Below, in pieces: positions 35,176 through 46,460 of a stretch of 64,000 nucleotides of DNA. The DNA is from Streptomyces sp. SLBN-31 (GTDB taxonomy: Bacteria > Actinomycetota > Actinomycetes > Streptomycetales > Streptomycetaceae), in contig NZ_VFNC01000002.1 of the NCBI RefSeq assembly GCF_006715395.1, forward strand, positions 1,674,001 to 1,738,000. Direction: 5' to 3'. Position 1 is the first letter of the stretch. Every line of letters starts with the position of its first letter. The position numbers and the translations under genes are program-made. The notes under the pieces were generated by a model. The model ran no database searches and was not told where the DNA came from. It was given only the letters and a program-made list of their open reading frames with translations.

Positions 35176-36438
35176 TCAGCCGAGCCGTGACTCCAGCTCC
35201 GCCACGATCTCGTTCACGCCGATGGCCATCTGCTCGCCGGACTCCATGTCCTTGAGCTGGACGACGCCCTCGGCGAGGTCGCGTTCGCCGGCCACGATCG
35301 CGTAGCGGGCGCCGCTGCGGTTGGCGTTCTTCATCGCGCCCTTGAGGCCCTTGCCGCCGAAGGAGAAGTCCGCGGCGACGCCGACCTTGCGCAGTTCGGT
35401 GACCTTCGCGAAGAGGACCCGGCGGGCCTCCTCGCCGAGCGGCACCGCGAACACGCTGGTGGTGGAGGGCAGTTCGAGCTCGACGCCCTCCGCCTCCAGG
35501 GCCAGGACCGTGCGGTCGACGCCGAGGGCCCAGCCGACGGACGGCAGCGCGGGGCCGCCGATCATCTCCGACAGTCCGTCGTAGCGGCCGCCGCCGCCCA
35601 CCGCGGACTGGGAGCCCAGACCGTCGTGCACGAACTCGAAGGTCGTACGGGTGTAGTAGTCCAGGCCGCGCACCAGCTTGGGGTCGTCCTCGAAGGCCAC
35701 GCCCGCCGCCGTGATCAGCTCGCGAACCTCTTCGTGGTACGCCTTGCAGGCGTCGCAGAGGTAGTCGCGCAGCAGCGGCGCGTCGCCGAGCTGCTTCTGC
35801 ACCGACTCGCGCTTGTCGTCCAGGACGCGCAGCGGGTTGATCTCGGCGCGGCGCAGGGTGTCCTCGTCGAGGTCGAGCCCGCGCAGGAAGTCCTGCAGCG
35901 CGGCCCGGTAGACCGGACGGCACTCCTTGTCGCCGAGGCTGTTGAGCAGGATGCGGAAGTCGCTGAGGCCCAGCGAGCGGTACGCCTGGTCGGCCAGGAT
36001 GATCAGCTCGGCGTCGAGCGCGGGGTCCTCCGCGCCGATCGCCTCGGCGCCGACCTGCGAGAAGTGGCGGTAACGGCCCTTCTGCGGGCGCTCGTAGCGG
36101 TAGTACGAGCCGGAGTACCAGAGCTTGACCGGGAGGTTGCCCGTCTTGTGCAGGTTGGCTTCCAGGGCCGCGCGCAGCACGGAGGCGGTGCCCTCGGGGC
36201 GCAGGGCGAGCCTGTCGCCGCCCTTGGTCTCGAAGGCGTACATCTCCTTCGTCACGATGTCGGTGGACTCGCCGACACCGCGCGCGAAGAGTTCGACGTT
36301 CTCGAAGCCGGGGGTCTCGATGTAGCCGTAGCCGGCGGCGCGCAGCGGGGCGGCGATCGCCTCGCGCACCGCCAGGAACTTCGCGGAGTCCGGCGGGATC
36401 AGGTCGTACGTGCCCTTGGGGGCCTGAAAGGTGCTCAC
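35176..36438 (-). CDS. hisS: Histidyl-tRNA synthetase
   Basis: This 420-residue class II synthetase charges tRNA-His. Motif 2 is in [14 protein letters not shown] and [22 protein letters not shown] (about residues 80-130). [16 protein letters not shown] (about 255-270) and [18 protein letters not shown] (about 279-296) are the histidine-specific signatures, and a C-terminal anticodon-binding domain follows. I chose GTG 36438 ([11 protein letters not shown]); GTG 36453 gives a GTGA overlap with the upstream gene and is a real alternative. Confidence 0.96.
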   Translation of the reverse strand: MSTFQAPKGTYDLIPPDSAKFLAVREAIAAPLRAAGYGYIETPGFENVELFARGVGESTDIVTKEMYAFETKGGDRLALRPEGTASVLRAALEANLHKTGNLPVKLWYSGSYYRYERPQKGRYRHFSQVGAEAIGAEDPALDAELIILADQAYRSLGLSDFRILLNSLGDKECRPVYRAALQDFLRGLDLDEDTLRRAEINPLRVLDDKRESVQKQLGDAPLLRDYLCDACKAYHEEVRELITAAGVAFEDDPKLVRGLDYYTRTTFEFVHDGLGSQSAVGGGGRYDGLSEMIGGPALPSVGWALGVDRTVLALEAEGVELELPSTTSVFAVPLGEEARRVLFAKVTELRKVGVAADFSFGGKGLKGAMKNANRSGARYAIVAGERDLAEGVVQLKDMESGEQMAIGVNEIVAELESRLG

Positions 36439-36449
36439 GAAGTCTCTCG

Positions 36450-37157
36450 TCACATTCCTCGTCGGGGAGCCTCGGCGGCTCCCTGGCCGGCGGCCACCTG
36501 CCGCAGATACGGGTTGGTGGCGCGCTCCTGGCCGATGGTCGTCTGGGGGCCGTGGCCGGACAGCACCACGGTCGAGTCGTCGAGCGGCAGGCACACGCGG
36601 GCCAGCGAGTCGAGCATCTCGGCCATGTCACCGCCGGGCAGGTCGGTGCGTCCGATGGAGCCGGCGAAGAGCAGATCCCCGGAGAAGAACACCGACGGGA
36701 CGTCGGTCGTCTCGGGCATCCGGAAAGTCACCGACCCCTTGGTATGGCCCGGCGCGTGCGCGACGGAGAACTCCAGTCCCGCCAGCGCCAGTTGCGCACC
36801 GTCGGCCAGCTCCCTGACGTCGTCCGGCTCCCCCACGGTGAGCTCGCCCATGAGCGGCATCCCGATGGAACGGCCGAGCGCCTTCTCGGGGTCCGCCATC
36901 ATGTAGCGGTCCTCGGGGTGGATCCAGGCGGGCACGTCGTGCGCGCCGCACACCGGGACGACCGAGGCCACATGGTCGATGTGGCCATGGGTGAGGACGA
37001 CGGCGACGGGCTTGAGCCGATGCTTCTTCAGCGCTTCCTCGACTCCTTCGGCGGCCTGATGGCCCGGGTCGATGATCACGCACTCCTCACCGGCGGCGGG
37101 GGCGACGAGATAACAGTTCGTCCCCCAGGCCCCGGCGGGGAACCCGGCAATGAGCAC
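36450..37157 (-). CDS. Metallo-beta-lactamase fold hydrolase (glyoxalase II-like)
   Basis: This 235-residue protein has the metal-binding motif [15 protein letters not shown] (about residues 53-67), further ligands in [12 protein letters not shown] (about 130-141), FFSGDLLF (about 153-160) and LSGHGPQT (about 198-205). It resembles glyoxalase II-like thioester hydrolases. The GTG at 37157 follows AAGGACG. It lies just upstream of hisS, as a similar gene does in other actinobacteria. The substrate is not certain. Confidence 0.9.
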   Translation of the reverse strand: MLIAGFPAGAWGTNCYLVAPAAGEECVIIDPGHQAAEGVEEALKKHRLKPVAVVLTHGHIDHVASVVPVCGAHDVPAWIHPEDRYMMADPEKALGRSIGMPLMGELTVGEPDDVRELADGAQLALAGLEFSVAHAPGHTKGSVTFRMPETTDVPSVFFSGDLLFAGSIGRTDLPGGDMAEMLDSLARVCLPLDDSTVVLSGHGPQTTIGQERATNPYLRQVAAGQGAAEAPRRGM

Positions 37158-37346
37158 GATCGTCCTTCGTTGTGTCGGTACGGGCGGCTGCGGTGGCCGG
37201 AACGAACGGCCGCAGCCACTGCCAGAGCCTACCGGCGCTGCCGAATCCTCAGCGAACCCATATACGGTACGGGGCACACGCAGGCGGTCGGCTCACAAGA
37301 CGCACGCGTCCCAGTCGGCGTACGAGACGCATGAGGAGAAAACCCG

Positions 37347-38165
37347 GTGGTCAGCCAGGAACAGCGGAAGCGGCAGCTCGCGCGCGAGAAGTTTCTGCGG
37401 CAGCAGCAGCGGCGTACGGAGGCGCGGCGCAAGGCACGCATGCGCAACTCGGTGATCGCGTCGGTGCTCGGCGTGATCCTGATCGGCAGCGTGGCCCTGT
37501 ACACGACCGGGGTGATGAAGGGCGACGACAAGGCCAACGCCAGCTCGCAGACCACCCCGAGCGCCACGCCCACCAGCAAGGCGCCGGACCCGTGCGAGAA
37601 GGCCGCCAAGGGCTCCGTGGAGAAGCTCAGCTGGAAGAAGGAGCCGGCGATGACGATCGACAAGTCGGCGAAGTACACGATGAAGCTCGCCACGACGTGC
37701 GGTGACATAGACATCGCGCTGAAGACGTCGGCGGCCCCGCACACCGTGAACTCCTTCGACTTCCTCGCCTCGAAGGGCTTCTTCGACCACACGAAGTGCC
37801 ACCGGCTCACCACCAACGGCATCTACGTGCTGCAGTGCGGCGACCCGACGGGCAGTGGCAGCGGCGGTCCCGGCTACACGATCCCGGACGAGAACCTGAA
37901 GGACAAAAGCCTGAAGGGCGGTGTCTACCCGGCGGGCACGGTCGCGATGGCGAACACCGGGCAGAAGCACACCGGCGGCAGCCAGTTCTTCCTCGTCTAC
38001 CAGGACAGTCAGTTGCCGCCCAGCTACACACCGTTCGGTACCGTGTCCGCGTCGGGCATGAAGGTTCTCAAGAAGATCGCCGCCGCGGGCGAGAGCACGG
38101 GTCAGGGCGACGGCGCGCCGAACGCCACGGTCGTGATCAACAAGGCCACGGTCACCAAGTCCTGA
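37347..38165 (+). CDS. Membrane-anchored cyclophilin-type peptidyl-prolyl cis-trans isomerase
   Basis: This 272-residue protein has a highly basic N-terminal helix (KRKQLAREKFLRQQQRR-like, residues 3-32), one membrane segment (SVIASVLGVILIGSVALYTTGV, about 35-56), a Thr/Ser-rich linker and an external cyclophilin domain (about 105-270). The core is recognisable (HRLTTNGIYVLQCGDPTGSG, GSQFFLVYQD, PFGTVSASG), but the usual FMIQGGDP reads YVLQCGDP, with an added cysteine. It probably folds exported proteins. GTG start at 37347; divergent from the hydrolase-hisS pair. Confidence 0.9.
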   Translation: MVSQEQRKRQLAREKFLRQQQRRTEARRKARMRNSVIASVLGVILIGSVALYTTGVMKGDDKANASSQTTPSATPTSKAPDPCEKAAKGSVEKLSWKKEPAMTIDKSAKYTMKLATTCGDIDIALKTSAAPHTVNSFDFLASKGFFDHTKCHRLTTNGIYVLQCGDPTGSGSGGPGYTIPDENLKDKSLKGGVYPAGTVAMANTGQKHTGGSQFFLVYQDSQLPPSYTPFGTVSASGMKVLKKIAAAGESTGQGDGAPNATVVINKATVTKS

Positions 38166-38174
38166 GTCTTTGAG

Positions 38175-38199
38175 CACCTCATCCCGACCCCGAGGTGCG
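38175..38199 (+). terminator. Possible terminator after the cyclophilin gene
   Basis: GCACCTC (38175-38181) pairs with GAGGTGC (38193-38199) around an 11-nt loop, 10 nt after the stop codon, and is followed by GAAATTTCGG. The stem is short, so read-through into the DUF349 gene is possible. Confidence 0.5.
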
Positions 38200-38321
38200 A
38201 AATTTCGGTCGTGCGGGTGCGGACAGGCCGCCCGCACGTCGCCTATGTTGGCCGTGACGAAACTGTGGACGATGCCCGGGGGCAGTGAGGCCCCTCGCAG
38301 GCATCATGTGGAGGAGGCGCT

Positions 38322-39551
38322 GTGAGCAGCGACCCGTGGGGCCGCGTCGACGAGACGGGGACCGTGTACGTGCGTACGGCCGACGGCGAGCAGGTCGTCG
38401 GCTCCTGGCAGGCCGGCTCCCCCGAGGAGGCGCTGGCCTACTTCGAGCGCAAGTACGAGGGCCTGGTTGTGGAGATCGGCCTCCTCGAGAAGCGGGTGAA
38501 GACCACCGATCTGTCCGCGAAGGACGCCCAGGCGGCCATCGACCACATCCGCGAGCAGGTCGACGCCCACCACGCGGTGGGCGACCTGGACGCGCTGCGG
38601 CAGCGGCTGGACAAGCTCGTACAGACCGTCGAGGCCCGCCGGGAGGAGCGCAAGCAGCAGCGGGCCAAGCAGTCCGACCAGGCGCGGCACGCCAAGGAGG
38701 AGCTGGTCGCCGAGGCGGAGCAGCTGGCGCAGTCCGACCAGTGGCGGGCCGCCGGTGAGCGGCTGCGGGCACTGGTGGACACCTGGAAGGGCCTGCCGCG
38801 GCTGGACCGCAAGTCGGACGACGAGCTGTGGCATCGCTTCTCGCACGCCCGTTCGGCGTTCTCCAAGCGACGCAAGTCGCACTTCGCGGCGCTGGACGCG
38901 CAGCGCGAGGAGGCCCGCCGGACCAAGGAACGGCTGGTCTCCGAGGCGGAGGCGCTGTCGGGTTCGACGGACTGGGGTCCGACGGCGGCCCGCTACCGCG
39001 AGCTGATGGCCGAGTGGAAGGCCGCGGGTCGGGCGCAGCGCGAGCACGAGGACGACCTGTGGAACCGCTTCCGCGGCGCCCAGGACGTGTTCTTCGCCGC
39101 CCGCAGCTCGGTCTTCGCCGAGCGCGACGCGGAGCAGTCGGAGAACCTGAAGCTGAAGGAGGAGCTGGCCGAGGAGGCCGAGAAGATCCTCCCGGTGACG
39201 GACCTCCGGGCCGCGCGGGCCGCGTTCCGCTCGGTCAACGAGCGCTGGGAGGCCATCGGCCACGTGCCGCGCGACGCCCGCCCGAAGGTCGAGGGCCGGA
39301 TGCACGCGGTCGAGCGCGCCATCCAGGAGGCCGAGGAGGCCGAGTGGCGCCGGACCAACCCGGAGGCGCGCGCGCGTGCCGAGGGTCTGACCGGCCAGCT
39401 CCAGGCCGCGGTGGACAAGCTCCGGGGCCAGATCGAGCAGGCGCGCGCCCAGGGCAACACCGCCAAGGCCGACAAGCTCGAGCGTGAGCTGGAGGGCCGC
39501 CAGGCCCTGCTGGACCAGGCGCTCAAGGGCCTGCAGGAGTTCGGCGGCTAG
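38322..39551 (+). CDS. DUF349 domain protein, long coiled-coil
   Basis: This 409-residue, highly charged helical protein consists of repeated DUF349 units. Each has a W at the core of a pattern such as KSDDELWHRFSHARSAFSKRRKSHF (about residues 164-188) and EDDLWNRFRGAQDVFFAARSS (about 242-262), with heptad-like Glu/Lys/Arg stretches between. The family is widespread in actinobacteria and of uncertain function, possibly linked to RNA or the stringent response. Its place directly next to relA (convergent) is conserved in Streptomyces as far as I recall. GTG start at 38322 follows GGAGGAGG. Confidence 0.88.
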   Translation: MSSDPWGRVDETGTVYVRTADGEQVVGSWQAGSPEEALAYFERKYEGLVVEIGLLEKRVKTTDLSAKDAQAAIDHIREQVDAHHAVGDLDALRQRLDKLVQTVEARREERKQQRAKQSDQARHAKEELVAEAEQLAQSDQWRAAGERLRALVDTWKGLPRLDRKSDDELWHRFSHARSAFSKRRKSHFAALDAQREEARRTKERLVSEAEALSGSTDWGPTAARYRELMAEWKAAGRAQREHEDDLWNRFRGAQDVFFAARSSVFAERDAEQSENLKLKEELAEEAEKILPVTDLRAARAAFRSVNERWEAIGHVPRDARPKVEGRMHAVERAIQEAEEAEWRRTNPEARARAEGLTGQLQAAVDKLRGQIEQARAQGNTAKADKLERELEGRQALLDQALKGLQEFGG

Positions 39552-39570
39552 TCCCCAGGCCGCTACAAGA

Positions 39571-39609
39571 CGAGAAGGGCCCCGTACATCGCGTACGGGG
39601 CCCTTCTCG
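39571..39609. terminator. Bidirectional terminator between the DUF349 gene and relA
   Basis: CGAGAAGGGCCCCGTAC (39571-39587) and its perfect 17-bp complement (39593-39609) enclose the loop ATCGC. It sits 6 nt before the relA stop codon and 19 nt after the DUF349 stop, so it serves both convergent genes. Confidence 0.85.
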
Positions 39610-39615
39610 TGCTCT

Positions 39616-42150
<2,535 letters not shown>

Positions 42151-42460
42151 GAGGACTCCTCGTGCGCGATCCGGGTCCCCCGGTCAGGCTCCGGAGGACC
42201 CATGGTAGCGATCCCGGGCCTCAGGATCGCCTTCAGGCCGATGTGACGGTGGTCTACACGCGTAACACGGGCGGGCGCCGCCGCATTCCACGAGCCTGCA
42301 AAGGAATCGGAAAGCTTTTCCCGGAAAGTCACTAATTGGACAGAGCGGAAAAACCAGAGAAATTAATTCTGTTGACTCGGGCATCGGGCGCCGCATAAGA
42401 TCCACTTCGACCCAGAAGCGGAATATGACCAATTCCGCTTCTAAAGAAAAAAGAAACGGG
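42151..42460. promoter_or_regulatory. Intergenic region upstream of relA and of the small secreted protein gene
   Basis: These 310 nt hold divergent promoters. The part from about 42290 to 42460 is strikingly AT-rich for this genome. On the plus strand TTGACT (42372-42377) and TAAGAT (42396-42401), 18 nt apart, form the best-looking vegetative promoter in the window. On the minus side no clear relA promoter was found in the GC-rich portion. Confidence 0.65.
42414..42442 (+). promoter_or_regulatory. 11-bp inverted repeat in the leader of the small secreted protein gene
   Basis: AGAAGCGGAAT (42414-42424) and ATTCCGCTTCT (42432-42442) are a perfect 11-bp inverted repeat with a 7-nt spacer. It lies about 6 nt after the predicted transcription start and before the A-rich stretch leading to the ATG at 42461. 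It may be an RNA hairpin or an operator for a repressor dimer. Confidence 0.7.
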
Positions 42461-42790
42461 ATGAGCATGAGAATGCTTGGCAAGACAGTGGCGGCTGCGG
42501 CTCTGGCGGTCGGTATGAGTGCGGCCTTCGCACTCCCCGCCCAGGCGGCGACGGCGGCCCCCATGTCGACGCATCGGGGGACCTCGGGGTGCTTCAACTG
42601 GTCCTGGGCCGACGGGACCACGACGACCACCATCTACTACCACAACACGTGCAGCACGACGAAGCACCTGTGTGTCTGGTGGAAGGACGGCCAGGTGAAC
42701 TCCCTGCACCGCATCACCGCCGGAGGCGATGAGAAGGGTCACCTCAAGAAGCCCGGCACCATCATAAGCAACGACATCGAAGACTGCTGA
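42461..42790 (+). CDS. Small secreted four-cysteine protein of unknown function
   Basis: This 109-residue protein has a typical signal peptide (MSMRMLGKTVAAAALAVGM start, cleavage after AQA at 27-29) and a mature part of about 80 residues with C44, C64, C71 and the C-terminal C109, suggesting two disulfides. The mature region is rich in Thr, Trp and Tyr (TTTTTIYYHNTC, CVWWKDGQ). I recognise no family. The ATG at 42461 is chosen over 42425, which lies in the loop of the leader hairpin. It is inserted between relA and apt, with its own promoter and a shared terminator. Confidence 0.75.
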   Translation: MSMRMLGKTVAAAALAVGMSAAFALPAQAATAAPMSTHRGTSGCFNWSWADGTTTTTIYYHNTCSTTKHLCVWWKDGQVNSLHRITAGGDEKGHLKKPGTIISNDIEDC

Positions 42791-42831
42791 TTTAGCCGTC
42801 AACCGATTTCGGCAATAGCAGGGAACACGAA

Positions 42832-42868
42832 GCGGCCCCGAGTGCGACAAGCGCGCACTCGGGGCCGC
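42832..42868. terminator. Bidirectional terminator between the small secreted protein gene and apt
   Basis: GCGGCCCCGAGTGCG (42832-42846) and CGCACTCGGGGCCGC (42854-42868) form a perfect 15-bp stem with a 7-nt loop. It lies between two convergent stop codons. Confidence 0.85.
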
Positions 42869-42887
42869 ATCGTTTCCGGAACCCGAC

Positions 42888-43427
42888 TCAGAGGGTGAGT
42901 ACGGCCTCCAGCGGAGCACCCTTGAGGGCGGGCTCCAGGCGAGCACGGCCGCCCAGGAATCCCAGCTCCATGAGGACGGCCAGACCCGCGACCTCGGCGC
43001 CCGCCCGGCGGATCAGCCGGATCGAGGCCTCGGCGGTCCCGCCGGTGGCGAGGACGTCGTCGATGATGAGGATCCGGTCGTCGGCCGACAGGTCCTCCGC
43101 GTGGACCTCGATCTCCGCCGAGCCGTACTCCAGGTCGTACGCCTGGGCAAGGGTCGCTCCGGGGAGCTTGCCCGCCTTGCGCACGGGGATGAAGCCGAGG
43201 CCGGCCCGGACGGCGACCGGGGCGCCGAGGATGAAGCCGCGGGCCTCCAGGCCGACGACCTTGGTGGCGCCCGTGTTCGCCGCGACCTCGGCGAGCGCGT
43301 CGGTGAGCGCCGTGAAAGCCGCCGGGTCCGCCAGGAGCGGCGTGATGTCCTTGAACATCACGCCCGGCTCCGGATAGTCCGCGACATCGCGGATACGGCT
43401 GAGCAGCAGCTCCTGGATGTCGGTCAT
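42888..43427 (-). CDS. apt: Adenine phosphoribosyltransferase
   Basis: This 179-residue salvage enzyme makes AMP from adenine and PRPP. It has the family region DYPEPGVMFKDITPLLADP (about residues 17-35), VVGLEARGFILGAPVA (about 57-72) and the PRPP loop ILIIDDVLATGGTAEASI (about 117-134). ATG at 43427 overlaps the secF stop (ATGA). The secD-secF-apt-relA order is widely conserved in actinobacteria and probably co-regulated. Confidence 0.96.
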   Translation of the reverse strand: MTDIQELLLSRIRDVADYPEPGVMFKDITPLLADPAAFTALTDALAEVAANTGATKVVGLEARGFILGAPVAVRAGLGFIPVRKAGKLPGATLAQAYDLEYGSAEIEVHAEDLSADDRILIIDDVLATGGTAEASIRLIRRAGAEVAGLAVLMELGFLGGRARLEPALKGAPLEAVLTL

Positions 43428-44533
43428 CGGCGCTTCCCCGAAGGACGGCCACGGCCGCGGCCGCGGGACGCGGGCTGGTGGCGCGGGCCGACGACCGCCG
43501 CGGCGGCGTCCTCGGGCTCGTCGGCGTAGCCTTCGTCCACCGTGCCCGGCTGCTCGTCCTGAGCGGCGGCCTGGGCGCGCTTGGCCAGGACGCGCTTCTT
43601 GAGCGCCTTCATCTGCGGCTCGCGCTCCTTGAGGTCGGCGACGAGCGGCGTGGCGATGAAGATCGAGGAGTACGCACCGGCCGCGAGGCCGACGAACAGC
43701 GACAGCGAGATGTCGTTGAGGGTTCCCGCGCCGAGGAAGCCACCGCCGATGAACAGCAGGCCCGCGACCGGCAGCAGCGCGACGACCGTCGTGTTGATCG
43801 AGCGGACGAGGGTGCCGTTGATCGACCTGTTGGCGATGTCGCTGTAGGTGAACCGGGTCTGCTTGGTGATGTCCTTGGTCTGCTCCTTGAGGCTGTCGAA
43901 GACGACGACCGTGTCGTAGAGCGAGTAACCGAGGATCGTCAGCAGACCGATGACCGTGCCGGGCGTGACCTCGAAGCCGACCAGGGCGTAGATACCGGTC
44001 GTGATGGTGATGTCGTGGATCAGCGCGACCAGGGCCGCGAGCGCCATCCGCCACTCGAAGGCGATCGCCAGGTAGATCACCACGAGGACCATGAAGATGC
44101 CCAGGCCCTCCCAGGCCTTGTTGGCGATCTGGTCACCCCAGCTCGGGCCGACCAGGTCGGCGGCGATGGACTCGGGGGACATCTTCATGTCCTTGGCCAG
44201 CTCGGCCTTGGTGGCGTCCGACTTCTCGGTGTCCATGCCCGCGATCTGGATGCGCAGGCCGCCGGTGCCGAGCTTCTGCACCACCGCGTCATGGCCGGCC
44301 GCGCGAGCCGCGTAGGTCTCCGCCTGCGCCACCGAGACACTGGTCTTGCCGGTGGTGAAGACGGCGCCGCCCTGGAAGTCGATGCCCATGTTCAGGCCAC
44401 GCACCGCCAGGCCGACGATGGCCGTGATGGTGATCAGGATGGAGATGCCGTACCAGATCTTGCGCTTGCCGACGAAGTCGTAGCTGATCTCGCCGCGGTG
44501 GAGTCGGGCGCCGAGGTTGCCGAGTTTCGACAT
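43424..44533 (-). CDS. secF: Protein translocase subunit SecF
   Basis: This 369-residue membrane protein, with SecD, uses the proton gradient to help pull exported proteins through SecYEG. It has six predicted membrane helices, the GIDFQGGAVF motif after helix 1 (about residues 51-60) and the conserved GYSLYDTVVVFDSLKEQ (about 212-228). The basic C-terminus (RGRGRGRPSGKRR) is cytoplasmic. It follows secD after 3 nt. Confidence 0.96.
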   Translation of the reverse strand: MSKLGNLGARLHRGEISYDFVGKRKIWYGISILITITAIVGLAVRGLNMGIDFQGGAVFTTGKTSVSVAQAETYAARAAGHDAVVQKLGTGGLRIQIAGMDTEKSDATKAELAKDMKMSPESIAADLVGPSWGDQIANKAWEGLGIFMVLVVIYLAIAFEWRMALAALVALIHDITITTGIYALVGFEVTPGTVIGLLTILGYSLYDTVVVFDSLKEQTKDITKQTRFTYSDIANRSINGTLVRSINTTVVALLPVAGLLFIGGGFLGAGTLNDISLSLFVGLAAGAYSSIFIATPLVADLKEREPQMKALKKRVLAKRAQAAAQDEQPGTVDEGYADEPEDAAAAVVGPRHQPASRGRGRGRPSGKRR

Positions 44534-44536
44534 CGC

Positions 44537-46327
44537 TCACGCTTCCTTCGGGTCGACAGGGCCCGCGACGGGGCCGGAGGGACGGCGGGTGCGGCGCAGG
44601 GGGGCCTTGGCGCCCAGGCCCTTCGGGTCGAGTCCCGACCACTTGTGGCCGCTCGCGAAGAACTTGCGTCGGGCGAGGAGCGTCATCAGCGGCTTGGTGA
44701 AGAAGAAGACGACGACCACGTCGAGCACGGTGGTCAGACCGAGCGTGAACGCGAAGCCCTGCACCTTGCCGACGGTCACGATGAAGAGCACCGCGGCGGC
44801 CAGGAACGACACGAAGTCGGAAACCAGGATGGTGCGCCGGGCCCGCGGCCAGGCCCGCTCGACGGCGGGACGCAGGGTGCGGCCCTCGCGGATCTCGTCC
44901 CGGATGCGTTCGAAGAACACGATGAACGAGTCCGCGGTGATACCGATGGCGACGATGGCGCCGCAGACGGCCGGCAGGTTCAGCGCGAAGTGGATCGTGG
45001 GGCCGAGCAGCGACATGATCACGTAGGTGAGGATCGCGGACACCAGCAGCGAGGGAATCGCGACGATCGACAGCCCGCGGTAGAAGGCGAGCAGGTAGAT
45101 GATGACCAGACCCAGGCCGATCGCGCCCGCGATCAGACCGGCGTGCAGCTGCTCACCGCCGAGCGCGGCCGTCACGGTGGTCACGCTCTGCTCCTTGAAG
45201 GAGAGCGGGAGCGCGCCGTAGGACAGCATGTTGGCGAGGCCCTGGGCCTCCTGCTGGCTGAAGCTGCCGGTGATCTCCGCGCTGCCGCCGGTCAGCGCCT
45301 CCGAGACACGCGGGTCGGAGACGACGTTGCCGTCGAGGACGATCGCGAACTGGTTCTGCGGGGGCTGGTTCTTGGCCAGCTGACCGGTGATGTCACCGAA
45401 CTTCTTGGCGCCCTTGGAGGTGAACTCCATGGTGACGGTCCAGCCGGCGCTGCTCTGGGTGTTGAAGACGGCCTGGGCCTTCTTCACGTCCGTGCCGTCG
45501 ACGGCGGCGGGGCCGAGGATGTACTTCTGCCACTGGCCCGAGGAGTTCTTGCCGCAGGCCACGGTGGACTCGGTGGCCTTGGCGTTCTTGCCGGCGGTGG
45601 TCTGAGCCGCCTTCTTGGTGCAGTCGAGGGCGGCGTACTGCGCCTGCAGCTTGGCGACCGCGTCGCTCGCGGCCGAGCTGCCGCTCGCCGACGGGGTGGG
45701 ACTGGCGGACGACTTCGAGCCGGAGGAGGCGGTGGCGCTCGGCGTCGGACTCGCCTTGAGGGCGTCGGTGACGACGCGGCCCTGCGAGGTGGCCGTGGCC
45801 GACGGGCTCGCGGAGGACGAGGGGGTCGACGTGCCGGTGGCCTTCTGACCCTTGGCGGTGGCCTTGGCCGAGGGGCTGCCGGAGGCGCTGGGCGACGGGC
45901 TGGCCGTCGCGGAGCCGCCGGAGACCTCGGTGGTGAGCACCGGACGGAAGTACAGCTTGGCGGTGGTGCCGACCTGGTCGCGCGCTTCCTTGGAGTTCGT
46001 GCCCCGGGGGATGTTGACGATGATGTTGCTGCTGCCCTGGGTCTGCACCTCCGTCTCGGACACGCCCAGACCGTTGACACGGCGGTTCATGATGGCGACC
46101 GCGGTGTCCATGTTGGTCTTGTTGATCGCGTTGGGCTGGCCCGGCTCGTTCACCGCCTGAAGGGTGATGCTCGTACCACCGGCCAGGTCGATGCCGAGGC
46201 GCGGAGTGGTGTTCCCGGAGGCGAACATTCCACCGGTGAGCGCCACGATGGCGATCAGAATGAGGGCCAGCGAGCGTCCTGGCTTGCTCTGGGCGCTCGC
46301 GCTTCGGCCCTTTTTAGGTGCTGCCAC
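44537..46327 (-). CDS. secD: Protein translocase subunit SecD
   Basis: This 596-residue partner of SecF has helix 1 at about residues 18-38, the conserved LGIDLAGGTSITLQ (about 43-56) and a C-terminal set of five helices with ITADSFIVFFERIRDEIREG (about 467-486). Between the two conserved parts of the external domain is a long Ser/Pro/Ala/Thr-rich insertion (about residues 130-225, such as SASGSPSAKATAKG), a low-complexity linker exposed outside the membrane. Such an insert is longer than in E. coli SecD. Confidence 0.95.
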   Translation of the reverse strand: MAAPKKGRSASAQSKPGRSLALILIAIVALTGGMFASGNTTPRLGIDLAGGTSITLQAVNEPGQPNAINKTNMDTAVAIMNRRVNGLGVSETEVQTQGSSNIIVNIPRGTNSKEARDQVGTTAKLYFRPVLTTEVSGGSATASPSPSASGSPSAKATAKGQKATGTSTPSSSASPSATATSQGRVVTDALKASPTPSATASSGSKSSASPTPSASGSSAASDAVAKLQAQYAALDCTKKAAQTTAGKNAKATESTVACGKNSSGQWQKYILGPAAVDGTDVKKAQAVFNTQSSAGWTVTMEFTSKGAKKFGDITGQLAKNQPPQNQFAIVLDGNVVSDPRVSEALTGGSAEITGSFSQQEAQGLANMLSYGALPLSFKEQSVTTVTAALGGEQLHAGLIAGAIGLGLVIIYLLAFYRGLSIVAIPSLLVSAILTYVIMSLLGPTIHFALNLPAVCGAIVAIGITADSFIVFFERIRDEIREGRTLRPAVERAWPRARRTILVSDFVSFLAAAVLFIVTVGKVQGFAFTLGLTTVLDVVVVFFFTKPLMTLLARRKFFASGHKWSGLDPKGLGAKAPLRRTRRPSGPVAGPVDPKEA

Positions 46328-46460
46328 CTTCTCGTACTCCCTCTCGGGCCGCTCCGCGCCGGGTCAGCGCGGTGTCGGCCATGACATGGTGTCGGGATCC
46401 CCGTGTGCGAGACGACACGTCCCGGGGCGCGCGAGGTCGGCCGCGCGCCCCGGGACATGA

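Noticed and set aside
42425..42460. Earlier in-frame ATG for the small secreted protein (42425)
   Set aside because: It lies in the loop of the leader inverted repeat and would put a charged 12-residue extension before the signal peptide.
42461..42790. Resemblance of the small secreted protein to tendamistat-type amylase inhibitors
   Set aside because: Both are small secreted four-cysteine proteins ending near a Cys, but the cysteine spacing differs (20, 7, 38 against about 16, 18, 28) and the WRY inhibitory triplet is missing.
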